Made by a program: the position numbers and the translations under genes
The notes under the pieces: model-generated
What the model was told of the DNA's origin: nothing
The model's database searches: none
What the model saw: the letters and a program-made list of their open reading frames with translations, nothing else
Origin: Byssothecium circinans
Lineage: Eukaryota; Ascomycota; Dothideomycetes; Pleosporales; Massarinaceae
Direction of reading: 5' to 3'
Assembly (NCBI GenBank): GCA_010015675.1
Contig: ML976978.1
Span: 800,170-864,169 of the forward strand
DNA length: 64,000 nt
Shown here: positions 10,947 to 20,774 of the stretch, piece after piece
Position numbering within the stretch: the first letter of the stretch is position 1
How the letters are laid out: each line of letters starts with the position of its first letter

Positions 10947-12795
10947 ACGTATTCTACTACTAAGATAGCTAAACTACTAAGACGGCTACTTTTCCTTAGT
11001 AATACTAACTTACTTAACTTTATTATTATTATCGTCCGTATTACTACTTAATATAATAAAATAAGTACTGGCCTCTAACTAGAAGAACCCTTTTTATCTA
11101 CTTAATACGTTCTCGCGTTATACCTAGCCTTACCGCAGTTGCCGCAGTAGCGAATACTTAGTTATCGCACTTTGCGTTCACTTTCTACCCTCGCCCTTTT
11201 ATAGTTCTAAACTATTCCTAATAGTTTAGAACTAACCTAGTCTGCTATAGGACTAAACTCTATAGTACTACCCTTCTAAAGATACTTGCGTTTACGTATT
11301 TTACACTTAGTTACTACTATAAGTTGCTGTTTAAGCTCTTTAATAAGCGCCTTTATAAGCGCAATATTATACAGTACTAATTTAGTACCTTTAATAAGCC
11401 ATAAAAGCCTATCCTGCGCTATTTATAGTAATTAAGTAATAGAATCACGTATAAACTTTAACTATAAGCTAAATTCGCGTATATTACTTAGAGTCCTTAA
11501 TAGCTATAGCGTCTCTAGTAGTAAGGGTCCTAGTAAAGTGCGTATACATATATTAAGGCAATTAAGTACTACCTGCGCGTTTAGAGGGACTAGCCTTATT
11601 ACTTTAAAGGCCTTTTAATAGTTCTAAACTATAAACACGCTTAAAAACGCGTCTTTAAAGGCTAGTAGGAACGCTTCCTTATTAATATAAAAAACGCGCT
11701 GTTACGCTAAGCCCTAAATAATATTAGAGTACTTACGCTTAAGCGGCGAGAATAACACTATATTAAGTAGCTAGAAGATGTGTAACAAGTATAGTAGTAT
11801 ATAAAGCGTAAGGATCTTATTATTATAATAATAATCCTTAAAATCTTAATTAAGGTGGCTTTTGTAGCTATCTAAAATTAGCAACTAATAGACGCTAATA
11901 GTTCTTGCCTTTATATACGCGTTAAAGTGCTTTAACTATATAAGACTAAGCTTATTAGTCGTCTATCTATTCTCTAAGACTAAGAGCTTTTAATTATATG
12001 GTATATTAGCTTCCTAGTACTACAAAGAGATATAGACGCATCCTTTATATATAATAAATAGCAGGGTGAATATACTATTTAAATATATACTCTAGATATC
12101 TATCACCTACTCTTTATCGCCTAGCTAAACTGTTGTAGGCCTTTCTTACTTCTCTAAGCTAGTAACTACTTTTATAGAGCTAATAATACCTATCTAAAAG
12201 CTAGTCTTATTAAAGTTATGTATATTATTATTATATACGCTATACTTTGCTTTAGTATCCTATATAAGCTTAAACTATACGCTAACTACTTTAGGACCTT
12301 CCTATAATGCCCTTTAATAGTCCTTTAAATAGTTCTAAACTATTTATAACTATTTTAAATAGTTTATAAACTATACTATCTAGTTAATACCTACTTTCTT
12401 ACTACCCTGCTCGCGCAGTAGTTTATTTGCTATATCTAACACTTCGCCTAATATAGGCGAAAATCCTCGCGAATTAAGGTTAAGGATATATTAGATAAGC
12501 GTATCCTCTTTAGTTAAGGATAGTTTTAAACAGTTTAGTACCGTTATTAGGTAAAAGGTAATTCTGTTAAGGCGGTTAGAGAGACTCTAATAGCGGATGT
12601 TAAATACTACTATAGCGCGTTAGAGGCTTATAAATTAGCCTAAATAGTAAGCTTAAAGGGCAAGCTTAATTCTGCCCTCTTATTAAATAAGTATCGCGTT
12701 TAGTAGTAGAGGCATTTCGTAATAAGTATAGTATTAGTATTGCTAAGGAAAAGTAGCCGTCTTAGTAGTTTAGCTGTCTTAGTAGTAGAATACAT
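10947..12795 (-). mobile_element. pogo1: 1.85-kb pogo/Fot-type transposon, RIP-mutated
   Basis: The element is bounded by inverted ends beginning ACGTATTCTACTACTAAG (right end ATGTATTC...) and flanked by TA (10945-10946, 12796-12797). Each end carries two tandem 17-bp units with core AGACGGC (the outer left copy decayed to AGATAGC) and then a TTTTCCTTAG box. The minus strand encodes a relic transposase of the Fot1/Tigger type: an HTH region near the right end, then YNFD, LLILDxHESH and LQPLD, interrupted by many TAG/TAA. The length matches pogo2 and pogo3 (1858 bp each) and the usual size of fungal Fot elements (about 1.9 kb). Confidence 0.85.
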
Positions 12796-12896
12796 TAGTA
12801 CTAACTAAATTATTAAATACTTAAAAGAAACCTTAGTAGAGAAAGGGTACTCTTTTAATAAAGTTAATATAAAGATTATATTAATAAAGAAGTATA

Positions 12897-13954
12897 AGGT
12901 AAAGCACCACCGAGACGGCCACTTTTGCTTAGCAGTGAAAATCAAAGAGTATTATCTTAATAACAAAGCCAAACCTTAATATTTTCTTTTGAAATTTTAA
13001 ACCTAGATAGATATATATATATAATCTAATAGCTATTAAACTTTTATAGCCTTAGCTTACGTAATAAAATAGTTATTAACCTATAAAGTATTAGTCACTA
13101 AAACCTACTTTATACTATAGATATATAGCTAAATGTTAGTAATAAACTATATAACTTTAAGGACTTACTTATTAGTATATTAGTTAGTTGCTATTAAGAT
13201 ATTATAGCATGCAGCCTAGGTTTAACGCTATAATAGTAAGTGTAAGGTAGAGGGTAAGAAAAATTAGAAAACCTTCTAAATAAAGTTATATATATTAGAT
13301 ATCTTTACTTCCTTCTTAGGAGGACTATATTATATACTAAATAAAGCTATATATAAGTTTAAGGTATGTAAATACCTATAATACTAAAAGATCTAGCTTA
13401 AGAAGTGTAGGTTTTTATAAAAATTCTAACACTGCCTTATAATATAGCTTATATAAGCCATTTTCTTATAGCTAACTATTTATATTACTACTATATATAT
13501 ATATAAAGTTTATTAAAAGAACGGAAGTAAGAATATCTAGCTAGATAAAATATTTAATTATATTTTTCTAATTTTAGGAATCTCCACCCTCCCTACGCTA
13601 ATTCTCTAATAGGTCTAGGCTGCACGCTAAAATTTTAGTGCTAATAGGTGTATTATATATATATAAACCAACTCTAAAGTTATTATAACTTATTTCGCTA
13701 GTTTAGTAGGTATTTATATGCTATATACTAAAAGTAGCCTAGTATTCTCTATACCTATATAGCTTACTAAGCTATTAGAAATCCTAGAATATTTTTTTAT
13801 AATCCTTTTTATCTATATTATATATATCTGTATTTAAAATTTCAGCTTAATAGCTTTTATATTTAAATTGTTATTAAGATAATACAGTTTGATTTTCCTT
13901 GCCAAGCAAAAGTGGCCGTCTCGGTGGTGTGGCCGTCTCGGTGGTGCTTTACGT
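12897..13954. mobile_element. MITE1: complete 1058-bp non-autonomous pogo relative
   Basis: The left end is AGGTAAAGCACCACCGAG and the right end is the inverse of ACGTAAAGCACCACCGAG, both flanked by TA. The left end has one terminal unit and the right end two; all carry the core GAGACGGCC followed by a TTTTGCTT-GC box. The interior is AT-rich without coding capacity. Shared blocks (CCTAGATAGATATA, a GTTAGTAATA segment, AATTCTCTAATAGGTC, and AATTTCAGC near the right) recur in MITE2, MITE3 and MITE4. This is the only full, gap-free copy among the first three. TA duplication and the ACGTA tips place it in the Tc1/mariner-pogo group. Confidence 0.8.
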
Positions 13955-13956
13955 TA

Positions 13957-14098
13957 TATATATTTATACTTTCTTAGTCTAGTACGTAGTTAGTACTTTA
14001 CCTTATAGTATATAATTCCTTTGCTAGTAGATAGCAATAGATTATTAATTCTATAATATATATAAATATTCCCTTTCTAGCTATAATCTATAATCTAT
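13957..14098. repeat. Second copy of the 6742-6888 segment
   Basis: It follows MITE1 directly and matches 6742-6888 over about 140 bases (CTAGTACxTAGTTAGTA, then CCTTATAGTATATA and TATAAATATTCCC) with mainly transition differences. The two flanks differ beyond this segment. It is probably a broken LTR or a shared transposon fragment. Confidence 0.5.
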
Positions 14099-14519
14099 AT
14101 ACTAGCTAATTTAGTATACTTAACTACTATATTATAAAGCTCTTAAAAGTAGTAGTAGCCTTAGTAGTAGTAAAGAAGTATATAGAAAGTAACCTTAACT
14201 ATATAATAGTAGCTATATAATACTATTAAAAGTACTAAATTACTAACTACTACTAAATATAGAAAGGAAGCTCTATAATAGTAAGTAATATGTAGCTTAG
14301 AGCTATAAAGCATAATATAAAGGACCTAGAGAAAGGTAAGCCTTATACGTCTTATAGTAAGCAGGTTAATCTTAAGAAGCTATACTATAAAGAAAACTAA
14401 GCTTAGGCATAAAATAATATATTATATTAATAGATAATTTATCTATAAAACCCTTAATTTATTATAATTACTAAATCCTATGTATTTTCTATACTGCCTG
14501 CACTAAAAACTAATAGCTC

Positions 14520-14675
14520 TTAGCAAAACTAGTGTTGAGCTTAGTAGCTCCGTTGAGCGTGGTAGCACTACCGAGCGAAGCGAGGTAGTGCAGGGCGCGA
14601 GTAACACTGGTTTGATTTTCTGCCAAGAAATTTTGGCGCGCTCGGTGGGGTGGCGCGCTCGGTGGTGCTTTACGT
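14520..14675. mobile_element. MITE5: right end only, with a GC-rich hairpin
   Basis: The right end reads as the inverse of ACGTAAAGCACCACCGAGCG, with two 17-bp units of core AGCGCGCC, a TTGGCAGAAAATCAAA-type inner box and TA at 14676-14677. The matching left end was not found. Just inside, 14565-14591 forms a perfect 8-bp stem (GCACTACC / GGTAGTGC) with loop GAGCGAAGCGA. This end has kept normal GC content, unlike MITE1-4. The stem is not a tRNA: no cloverleaf can be drawn around it. Confidence 0.6.
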
Positions 14676-14741
14676 TACAAGTAGATAGAATAGCGATAAA
14701 ATAAGCGTATATAGTGGTGACTGGTATCGGCTTCTAGTTCC

Positions 14742-14943
14742 TACACTTCAGTTTTCCTGAACGCACGGCCGCTTAGAAAGGCGCTTATCAAATAAGTGTT
14801 AGCACTTTTAGGGGCGATGTGGCTTAGAATGTGGCGATCTTATGACCGTAGCTACATGTACCTCTACCCACCCATTATCTATACATTTCGAAACATCTAC
14901 AACCCTCTGGCCGGTGCGGGTCGTCCTCCCTGCTAGCGTTACT
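14742..14943 (+). repeat. Left terminal inverted repeat of the HET island
   Basis: It matches the reverse complement of 20775-20982 over about 200 bases with gaps. Shared blocks are CGCACGGCCGCT, AGGCGCTT, ATGTGGCTTAGAA, then 57 perfectly matching bases (14846-14902), and finally TGCGGGTCG and TCCTCCCTGCTAG. Confidence 0.85.
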
Positions 14944-15172
14944 AATGTGTTCGTCCGCTTTTTAGGGTATAATCAGTCTTTCGCTTGCAAATTCGTCTCC
15001 AGTACACATGTCAGGCTTACCGCGCCACACTGTGGATGCCACGTGTGCTCTGCGCCTGCTGCCTAGCCCAGCCTCGTTCCCTTTTCCCATCCCCATCCCT
15101 GGACTTACCACATACTTTCCTAGTTATTCACCATCCGGGTGGCCTCGAATTAGCACTTCCGTCCCTCCGAAG
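14944..15172 (+). promoter_or_regulatory. Probable promoter and leader of the HET gene
   Basis: Just inside the left TIR lie a TATAAT-like element (14968-14973) and a long pyrimidine-rich tract (about 15073-15100, CCTTTTCCCATCCCCATCCC) typical of fungal leaders, 70-100 bases before the preferred ATG. The position implies that the TIR supplies or abuts the promoter. Confidence 0.35.
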
Positions 15173-16894
15173 ATGCGCCTTCTCCATACCGAGACACGTA
15201 CCTTGCGCACTTTCGCCGGCATAGCCTGCCCGGACTATGCCATTTTGTCACACACATGGACAGACGATGAGATTATATTCCAGGACTTTGTTGACGGTCA
15301 CATCAAGGATGAGGAGGTCTACCGCAAGAAAGCCTTCCCTAAGATCTACGGAGCTTGCAAGCAAGCAGCGAGCGACGAATATGAATGGATCTGGATTGAT
15401 AGCCTGTGCATCGATAAATCTTCCTCGTCCGAGCTGCAGGAGGCGATTAATTCAATGTGGAGCTGGTACAAGAATGCGTGTATCTGTTATGCGTATCTTG
15501 AAGATATCCCGAATGAGACAGTGGGATGGAGCAAGAGCGCATTCCAACAGAGCAGATGGTTTACAAGAGGTTGGACGCTACAGGAACTAATCGCTCCGTG
15601 TTATGTAGCTTTCTATTCGGCCGATTGGAAGTCGATCGGAACCAAACTACGACGCATGGATGAGATCCATGAAGTGACTGGAATCGCTAAGGCTGCTTTG
15701 GAAACCGGGAATATGGCGAAACACCATGCTGCCGAGATCATGTCTTGGGCGGCGCACCGGGAGGTGTCTCGCGATGAAGACACGGCATACAGTCTTATGG
15801 GCCTATTTGATATAAACATGCCCATGCTGTACGGCGAGGGCGGGACCAAGGCGTTTCTTCGCTTGCAAGAAGCGATCTACAAATATTGGGCCGACGACAC
15901 GCTGTTTCTCTGGACATATACGCCCTCCCCAGAGCTTCCAGCCATGCTAGCCGAACACCCGCGCCAATTTTGCCGCACCATTGGCTCCTGCAGGGGCTGC
16001 AACCCATTTGGAGGGCAGATATGCTTTCCCAAAGACATATCGTACCAAGGAATTCGGCCGATGCAGCAGTCTTCGCGTAGGCTTGACGGTCATGGGTTTA
16101 GGCAAGAGCTTTTTTTGCGTCGGCATGGAGTGCAAGCGAATATGGTAATTATTGAGCGACACGAAGCAGCAGAACATGGTCACCTCACGATTCCTATGAC
16201 CATCTCCGGCGGGTCTAGTGGAACGAAACAGGACAAAAAAGCGCCGAAAGCTTCCGTGGTTGCCGTGCTGGATGTGATGGACCCTCAAGGTCGCTTATAC
16301 TGTCTAGAAATGGGCTCTGCGCAACTTCCAAACACTTTCCAACGACTTCCCAATCTAGGGTTGCTTCCATTAGCTACGGATCTGCCTGGACGAATGCCAA
16401 TTGAAATCTATACGCCCGAATTTGGAGGAGGAATTACTCACTGCCTTTCTCTCCAATTCAAGTCTGACTACTTCCCTTTGCGTAATTGGCAACCATCGCG
16501 CACACTCGAAGTCTATGGATTATTGGACGAGGACCAGATTACGATAAACAGTGACATGACCGACTTGGACTGCTCCCTAGTAGCGTACGACCTATCACTT
16601 AGGGGCCGGCAGATCACCGTTGGATTGGCTCACCACGGACTAGAAAATGGTAATCTTAGAATAAGTTCCGTAACACTCGAGGACGGGGAGACGATAGAAC
16701 ATCAAACTCCAACAATCTTCTCTACAGATCAATATCAGCTGGATCTCACTGACGGCTCCACTGTTCTCATCTCTGTTCGGCAGCTTCCATGGTATCCTCC
16801 CCTGGTTCAGCATGAGGATGATTCCAGTGATGAAAGCGGGTTTGATTTTCGATATCAGATCCAAATGGCCCGGAGTAGCCCTGAAAGTAAGTAG
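15173..16894 (+). CDS. HET-domain (heterokaryon incompatibility-type) protein
   Basis: This is an intact intronless 573-codon frame. The start is set at the ATG giving MRLLHTET, the usual beginning of HET proteins; the frame stays open upstream to 15008, but that part is Pro/Ser-rich and lies in the leader. HET-domain blocks: YAILSHTW (about residue 23), then WIWIDSLCIDK with a following AINSMWSWYKNA segment (about 68-102), SRWFTRGWTLQELIAP (about 127-143), and VSRDEDTAYSLMGLF with a MPMLYGEG block (about 195-220). The C-terminal about 340 residues are beta-rich with no motif I know. HET proteins trigger regulated cell death when incompatible hyphae fuse; partners are often encoded nearby. 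No stop or RIP bias is seen, so it is probably functional or recently so. Confidence 0.9.
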   Translation: MRLLHTETRTLRTFAGIACPDYAILSHTWTDDEIIFQDFVDGHIKDEEVYRKKAFPKIYGACKQAASDEYEWIWIDSLCIDKSSSSELQEAINSMWSWYKNACICYAYLEDIPNETVGWSKSAFQQSRWFTRGWTLQELIAPCYVAFYSADWKSIGTKLRRMDEIHEVTGIAKAALETGNMAKHHAAEIMSWAAHREVSRDEDTAYSLMGLFDINMPMLYGEGGTKAFLRLQEAIYKYWADDTLFLWTYTPSPELPAMLAEHPRQFCRTIGSCRGCNPFGGQICFPKDISYQGIRPMQQSSRRLDGHGFRQELFLRRHGVQANMVIIERHEAAEHGHLTIPMTISGGSSGTKQDKKAPKASVVAVLDVMDPQGRLYCLEMGSAQLPNTFQRLPNLGLLPLATDLPGRMPIEIYTPEFGGGITHCLSLQFKSDYFPLRNWQPSRTLEVYGLLDEDQITINSDMTDLDCSLVAYDLSLRGRQITVGLAHHGLENGNLRISSVTLEDGETIEHQTPTIFSTDQYQLDLTDGSTVLISVRQLPWYPPLVQHEDDSSDESGFDFRYQIQMARSSPESK

Positions 16895-17014
16895 ATAGAA
16901 TTGATCCTGTCCGAATGACATGCTCTTCGCATTATACATCGTTCCTTGACCCTTGTTGATGGTTGTCTTGGCCCCGAGAGTGTTGATCATGTCGGCTTCT
17001 CCTTCATAATGGAA

Positions 17015-17172
17015 TTAGCCTTTCTCGCCAGCCTTTGGTAAGGGAGGCTCGATCTTTTCCAACACCTCAGCACCCTCTTCTAATTTATCCAATTGCTCTC
17101 TTGTCGCGTTGATGAGATAGTTGTTCTGCGCCGATGATGTCGCAGGTGCGGTCACGTGGAACTCGATGGAAC
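17015..17172 (-). pseudogene. Short coding-like remnant, unknown protein
   Basis: On the minus strand an open stretch ends at TAA 17015-17017. It reads IEFHVTAPATSSAQNNYL, then INATREQLDKLEEGAEVL, and ends PPLPKAGEKG. It has the composition of a real protein C-terminus (amphipathic helix, then a Pro/Gly tail) and normal codon use, but no upstream exon or start could be joined with confidence. It may be the last exon of a gene partly lost when the island formed, or a chance frame. Family not recognised. Confidence 0.3.
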
Positions 17173-17685
17173 CCGGGACTAATGTACATAAAGACCACCG
17201 AGAGCGACATTGAGGTAGAGAAGAGTCTGGCGAGTTGTTGACACAGTTGATTGTTCATGTCTTATTGCAACAATAGACGGCCCGGGATCGACGTAAATAT
17301 ATAGCCTATTACTCTGCCGCAGCGAAGCTTGGGGCATGCTCTACAATTGGGTGTTCGTTTCATTTGGAGATCGTTGCCATACAGGCATCACTGTGATTTG
17401 GACCGTCGATGGAAAGGATGCCGCAACTCGACGCCGTCAAGACTCCATTCACCTGATTAAATTGAATACGTTGTCATCATAGCGCTACCGTTGTCTGGAA
17501 ACATACTCTACCCAGCTCTCTCGAATCGTGATGCCGATGATATTTGAAAGCATTGAAAATGGGAAAGAATAATGCTAGGGCAGTGAATACTAGGTAGCAA
17601 GTAATTCGGCCTTCTGCATCACCCGGTTGATATATTGAGGCTAGTTTAGGACTCGGCCTTGAGTGTCCATCGCGATCTTCCACAT

Positions 17686-18429
17686 TCAAATTCCAATTCT
17701 GCTGAAATCGACACCATCCCATTTCTCCTGGTCCAGCCATTCGACTTCCTCGGACGACACATGATACGCTGACGCCACAGCCACGCGCAGTTCCTCCACT
17801 CTCGCCCTGCTAGCTACCACGGCGGAGATTTGCTGCTCCCTCGCCGCGATATAGTAGATTGCTATGGGGGACGGAATCAGTGGGATGTACGGCTGTAGAC
17901 TACGTGGTATATTGACGATACCAGCTGCGTTTCCCTGCCTTGTCATGATGCTTAAGAAGACGCTGACTATCAAGGCTCTGTTGGACAGGTGAGACCAGAT
18001 GCATGATTATGTAGAGATCGGAGGTCTTTACATGCAGGCTGCCCGAACTCGGACACCGGTACGAGTCAACATTAGGTTTTTTCGTAGTCGTTCTAGATCT
18101 GCATCGATTTGCGTGAGGGTGCTGTGCAGCGAGGATTGTATTTTCCGCAAACGTGCTAGAACCAGCGCATTGCTTTCCTCTCGACGACCCTCACCGTACT
18201 CGATCTCGTCCGACTCGTCAAATTCTGGAACCATTTAGCTAAGAGTACTAGAAATGCACGCAAAGTACCTGCGACCTTGAGTTTCCAACCCCGGGATAAG
18301 CCCACGTGTCGCCGCCAGCCGTTGGTGTTTTCGGTATTGTCGCAGATAGCTAGCAGCACTGGACTTGGTGGCATTAGCAGTGTAGAACGGGGGTAACTCA
18401 GCGGAGAGAAGCTGTTCTTGCAGTGACAT
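17686..18429 (-). CDS. Unknown coiled-coil/membrane protein (three exons)
   Basis: Gene model: exon 1 18429-18276, intron 18275-18225 (51 nt, GTCGCA...branch CTAAAT...CAG), exon 2 18224-18032, intron 18031-17978 (54 nt, GTAAAG...CAG), exon 3 17977-17686, stop TGA. It gives 212 residues. The N-terminus (MSLQEQLLSAELPPFYT) is followed by a basic stretch (YLRQYRKHQRL), an acidic linker, and a likely coiled coil with leucine spacing (ALVLARLRKIQSSLHSTL onward, about residues 70-105). Next come a hydrophobic segment ALIVSVFLSIM, a Pro-rich hydrophobic stretch, and a C-terminal helix. The frames join cleanly at both introns, which supports a real gene. It is divergent to the next gene and within the same TIRs as the HET gene. 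Function not recognised; a partner in the HET response is speculation. Confidence 0.55.
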
Positions 18430-19197
18430 CCTCACGCTCGAATTCGGAAAAAGTTGATGGTGACAGGGAGTGAAGAGAAAGAATGTTGGAGGACAAGGTT
18501 GAGAAGCCCAGACCAGGTTGCGCACAGGGCACATCACGCTTCACCGGTTCCCACTTGCGGGTCGGTGGGGCTAGCCGAAGCACCAATAGAAGGTATCAAC
18601 GCGAGAAGGCAAACGTTTGACGGAGATATTATCATCTGCCTGGCTCAGCCTTCTGCGTCTCCATCCAATGATGGCTTTTCAGCTGCTTCGTGGCACCAAT
18701 ACAGTTCTCAATCGATGCAAAGAGCGGACGCATGGCTTGGTGCAAGGTCAGCTCATATCTTGCCGCCCACGGCACATCGAAGGCCACAGAACGCTTTTCC
18801 TTCGCTCGCCCGTGAGAGAAGTGGCCTTTGCATCTTCATCCTGAATACCATAATCTTGATTACCTGCTCAGTATGGGTATCGATTTATTGAATCAATGGC
18901 ATATTCAGTGCGTTCGCCCTCAATTAGACACAGCCCAGGATGAGACGGACTACATCAACAGCGTCGATATTTTCGTCCGCCGCATATGGGTCAAGAGAGG
19001 AACACCAGCTTCACAGAACGCAACTGGATGTTCCAAGCTCAGGGTCGCCAATGTCGAGAACTCCCAAATGACCTATCGCGGAGCGACCACGGACACAGTC
19101 AAGGTAGGCCGGAGAAAACATCGCAGGTATATGCCTCCGCTGATATTTGTGAAAGATCAGATTCACGCTAGAAACCGATCGGCCGACTCAAAATACC
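18430..19197. promoter_or_regulatory. Divergent intergenic region between the two unknown genes
   Basis: 768 bases separate the two start codons on opposite strands, so this probably holds both promoters. Overlapping open frames (for example 18828-19256 plus strand) have no clear start, family or splice continuity. An upstream exon of the plus-strand gene in 18870-19160 cannot be excluded: a GT...GATCAG intron candidate lies at 19104-19160, but the frame does not join the 19198 ATG. Confidence 0.35.
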
Positions 19198-20475
19198 ATG
19201 GAGAAGTCGATCCGTCATTTCTGCGACAGAATCTTCGAACTCGCTGCAGAGGGTGATATTTCCGCTAAAATGGGTTTAATCACGGAGAACTCGCTTCTCG
19301 GTGTCGAACCGTTGAGCAGGCTTTTCAGGTTGTATTGGACCCAAGGCTTCCTCTCCTTGTTCGTTCGCCGCGAGGCTCCTCTGTTTCATGCGGTAGCAAG
19401 CGCAAAAGTTCTTACGCCCTGGTGAGTAGACACACAACGCCCGTTTCGAGAAGGCTCCCAATTTAGTCTGACGATCAGAAGGTTGAGAGGGATAATCGTC
19501 GCTGTCTATGCCGCGACAGAGAATGCAGCCAATGCCAAGTTGATACAGCATATATGGGCAATTGTCCCAAAGATAGTGGGTCGCATCCTCAATGAGAATG
19601 TGGAAGAATCTTCAACTCACTGAAGCGCACAGATCCCTGAGTCGCGGACCCCACCACCAGAAAAACTCGCCGAAAGCGAACAGAAGATGAAAGACTTCAG
19701 ATTAAAGGCCGAGGAGCTTGTAAGATACATGGAAGTAACCAGTATGTTCTCCCACTCACGGTACTCAATTTCTGCGAGCATTGCAGTCTTAACCACATGC
19801 AAGGCGAGAGATGTGACATCGAACGTGAGGGGGGCGGGGACCGGCTCCCTGCAGATCGTGACGTTGAACTCGTCGACCATCTTCTTGACACTCTCAGCTT
19901 GTCATTCGACGTACTTACTCTCAACAAAACCATTTACAAAGAATGGATGGAGATCGTCGGGAGTGCAGGTACAAGTATGAAGGCCGCAGCCACCCTTACA
20001 GGGGCTGCTGGTGTTGCGACCAGCATATGCATACTCAAAGGGTCGTCAGCTGTCCTAGGCCCAGCCGCCTTAACCATCGTCTGCGCTGTTTTATTCGTCC
20101 TACATCGGCAACATCACAACGAAGTCAAAAGAGAAGCAGAAGAACTCAAAAAGGGTAAGTCATTCTCACAGATCAAGCTCATCCACACCTTTACTGATGA
20201 TGAATGCTCGTTTAGTGTCGGAAGAGATCTGCGGGGTCTATGTGCACATCCAGTCATTTGCTCAATGGCTCGTCGTCTCCTCCAAAGGGCCTCCAACAGC
20301 ATCAGAAGGCACAGAGATGACGGAGCTGCGCCAACGCCTGCACAGTCAAGGCTTGGACCCCTCATTTTCTCTGAACGATTTCCAAGCCACCATCGACAGT
20401 GAGGCGACCGCAATCAAAGACAAGCTTTGGGAGATGGAACAAGACCCCGCGTGTAAGAACATGTTTTCTCCGTAA
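19198..20475 (+). CDS. Unknown protein with glycine-rich hydrophobic hairpin (multi-exon)
   Basis: Proposed exons: 19198-19421; intron 19422-19466 (GTGAGT...TTTAG); 19467-19575; intron 19576-19632 (GTGGGT...CAG); from 19633; an uncertain junction somewhere in 19720-19787; then to 20154; intron 20155-20215 (GTAAGT, TTACTGAT branch, TTTAG); 20216-20475. The first part is helical (KSIRHFCDRIFELAAEGD; LIQHIWAIVPKI). The middle has a Pro-rich piece and a Lys/Glu coiled coil (KMKDFRLKAEEL). Then comes a strongly hydrophobic Ala/Gly-rich hairpin (AAATLTGAAGVATSICIL and LGPAALTIVCAVLFVL) followed by basic residues, and a soluble helical C-terminus. The hairpin could span or insert into a membrane. 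The 19720-19787 junction gave no fully canonical acceptor in frame, so either a splice site is unusual or the gene is damaged. Family not recognised. Confidence 0.45.
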
Positions 20476-20774
20476 CTCGTTTTGCCCTCGCTTGAGTGAT
20501 CGAGTCGCGGCGCAGAAGTTAAGGATTCAGCTCGGAAATGGAGTTCAGGGCGATTTATCTATCGGTCGGTAAACCAATCAGTCTTCTTTGGAATGATGAT
20601 ATTCATACCTCGGCTATTCTACCGAATAATTTAAAAACCTTCCTTGGCCACGGCGAAAGCTTTGAACATGCTCTAGGTCAGGTTAGAAGTGAGACGGTTA
20701 CTTCTGTAAGAGTTCTACACGCCTAGTGGATTCGCCACTTCTGCCTCGTCTAAACTGACAAACTCCTCCGATGA
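20476..20774. other. Gene-free 3' flank inside the island
   Basis: Between the stop of the plus-strand gene and the right TIR I see no supported gene. A 62-codon frame at 20538-20726 lacks any motif and overlaps nothing conserved. Confidence 0.4.

Larger units (their letters stand above)
3655..14520. other. RIP-mutated transposon graveyard (left AT-rich block)
   Basis: Composition is strongly AT- and TpA-rich, with few CpA or TpG dinucleotides and no long open frame. Relics of coding sequence are interrupted by TAG and TAA exactly where Gln or Trp would be expected, which is how RIP (C-to-T at CpA, both strands) appears. Recognisable pieces are listed separately: two gag-like relics, a pogo/Fot element, MITE1, a duplicated LTR-like segment, and the end of another MITE. 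From 3655 to about 5030 I recognise nothing. Confidence 0.8.

Noticed and set aside
14560..14600. Hairpin region as a tRNA or 5S rRNA fragment
   Set aside because: Only one short stem; no further conserved elements.
15008..15172. N-terminal extension of the HET protein to an upstream ATG
   Set aside because: The extension is Pro/Ser-rich leader-like sequence; HET proteins typically begin with the MRLL-T-T motif found at 15173.
18828..19256. 142-codon plus-strand frame upstream of the island's plus-strand gene
   Set aside because: It overlaps the better-placed ATG at 19198 in a different frame, has no clear domain, and cannot be spliced in frame to it.
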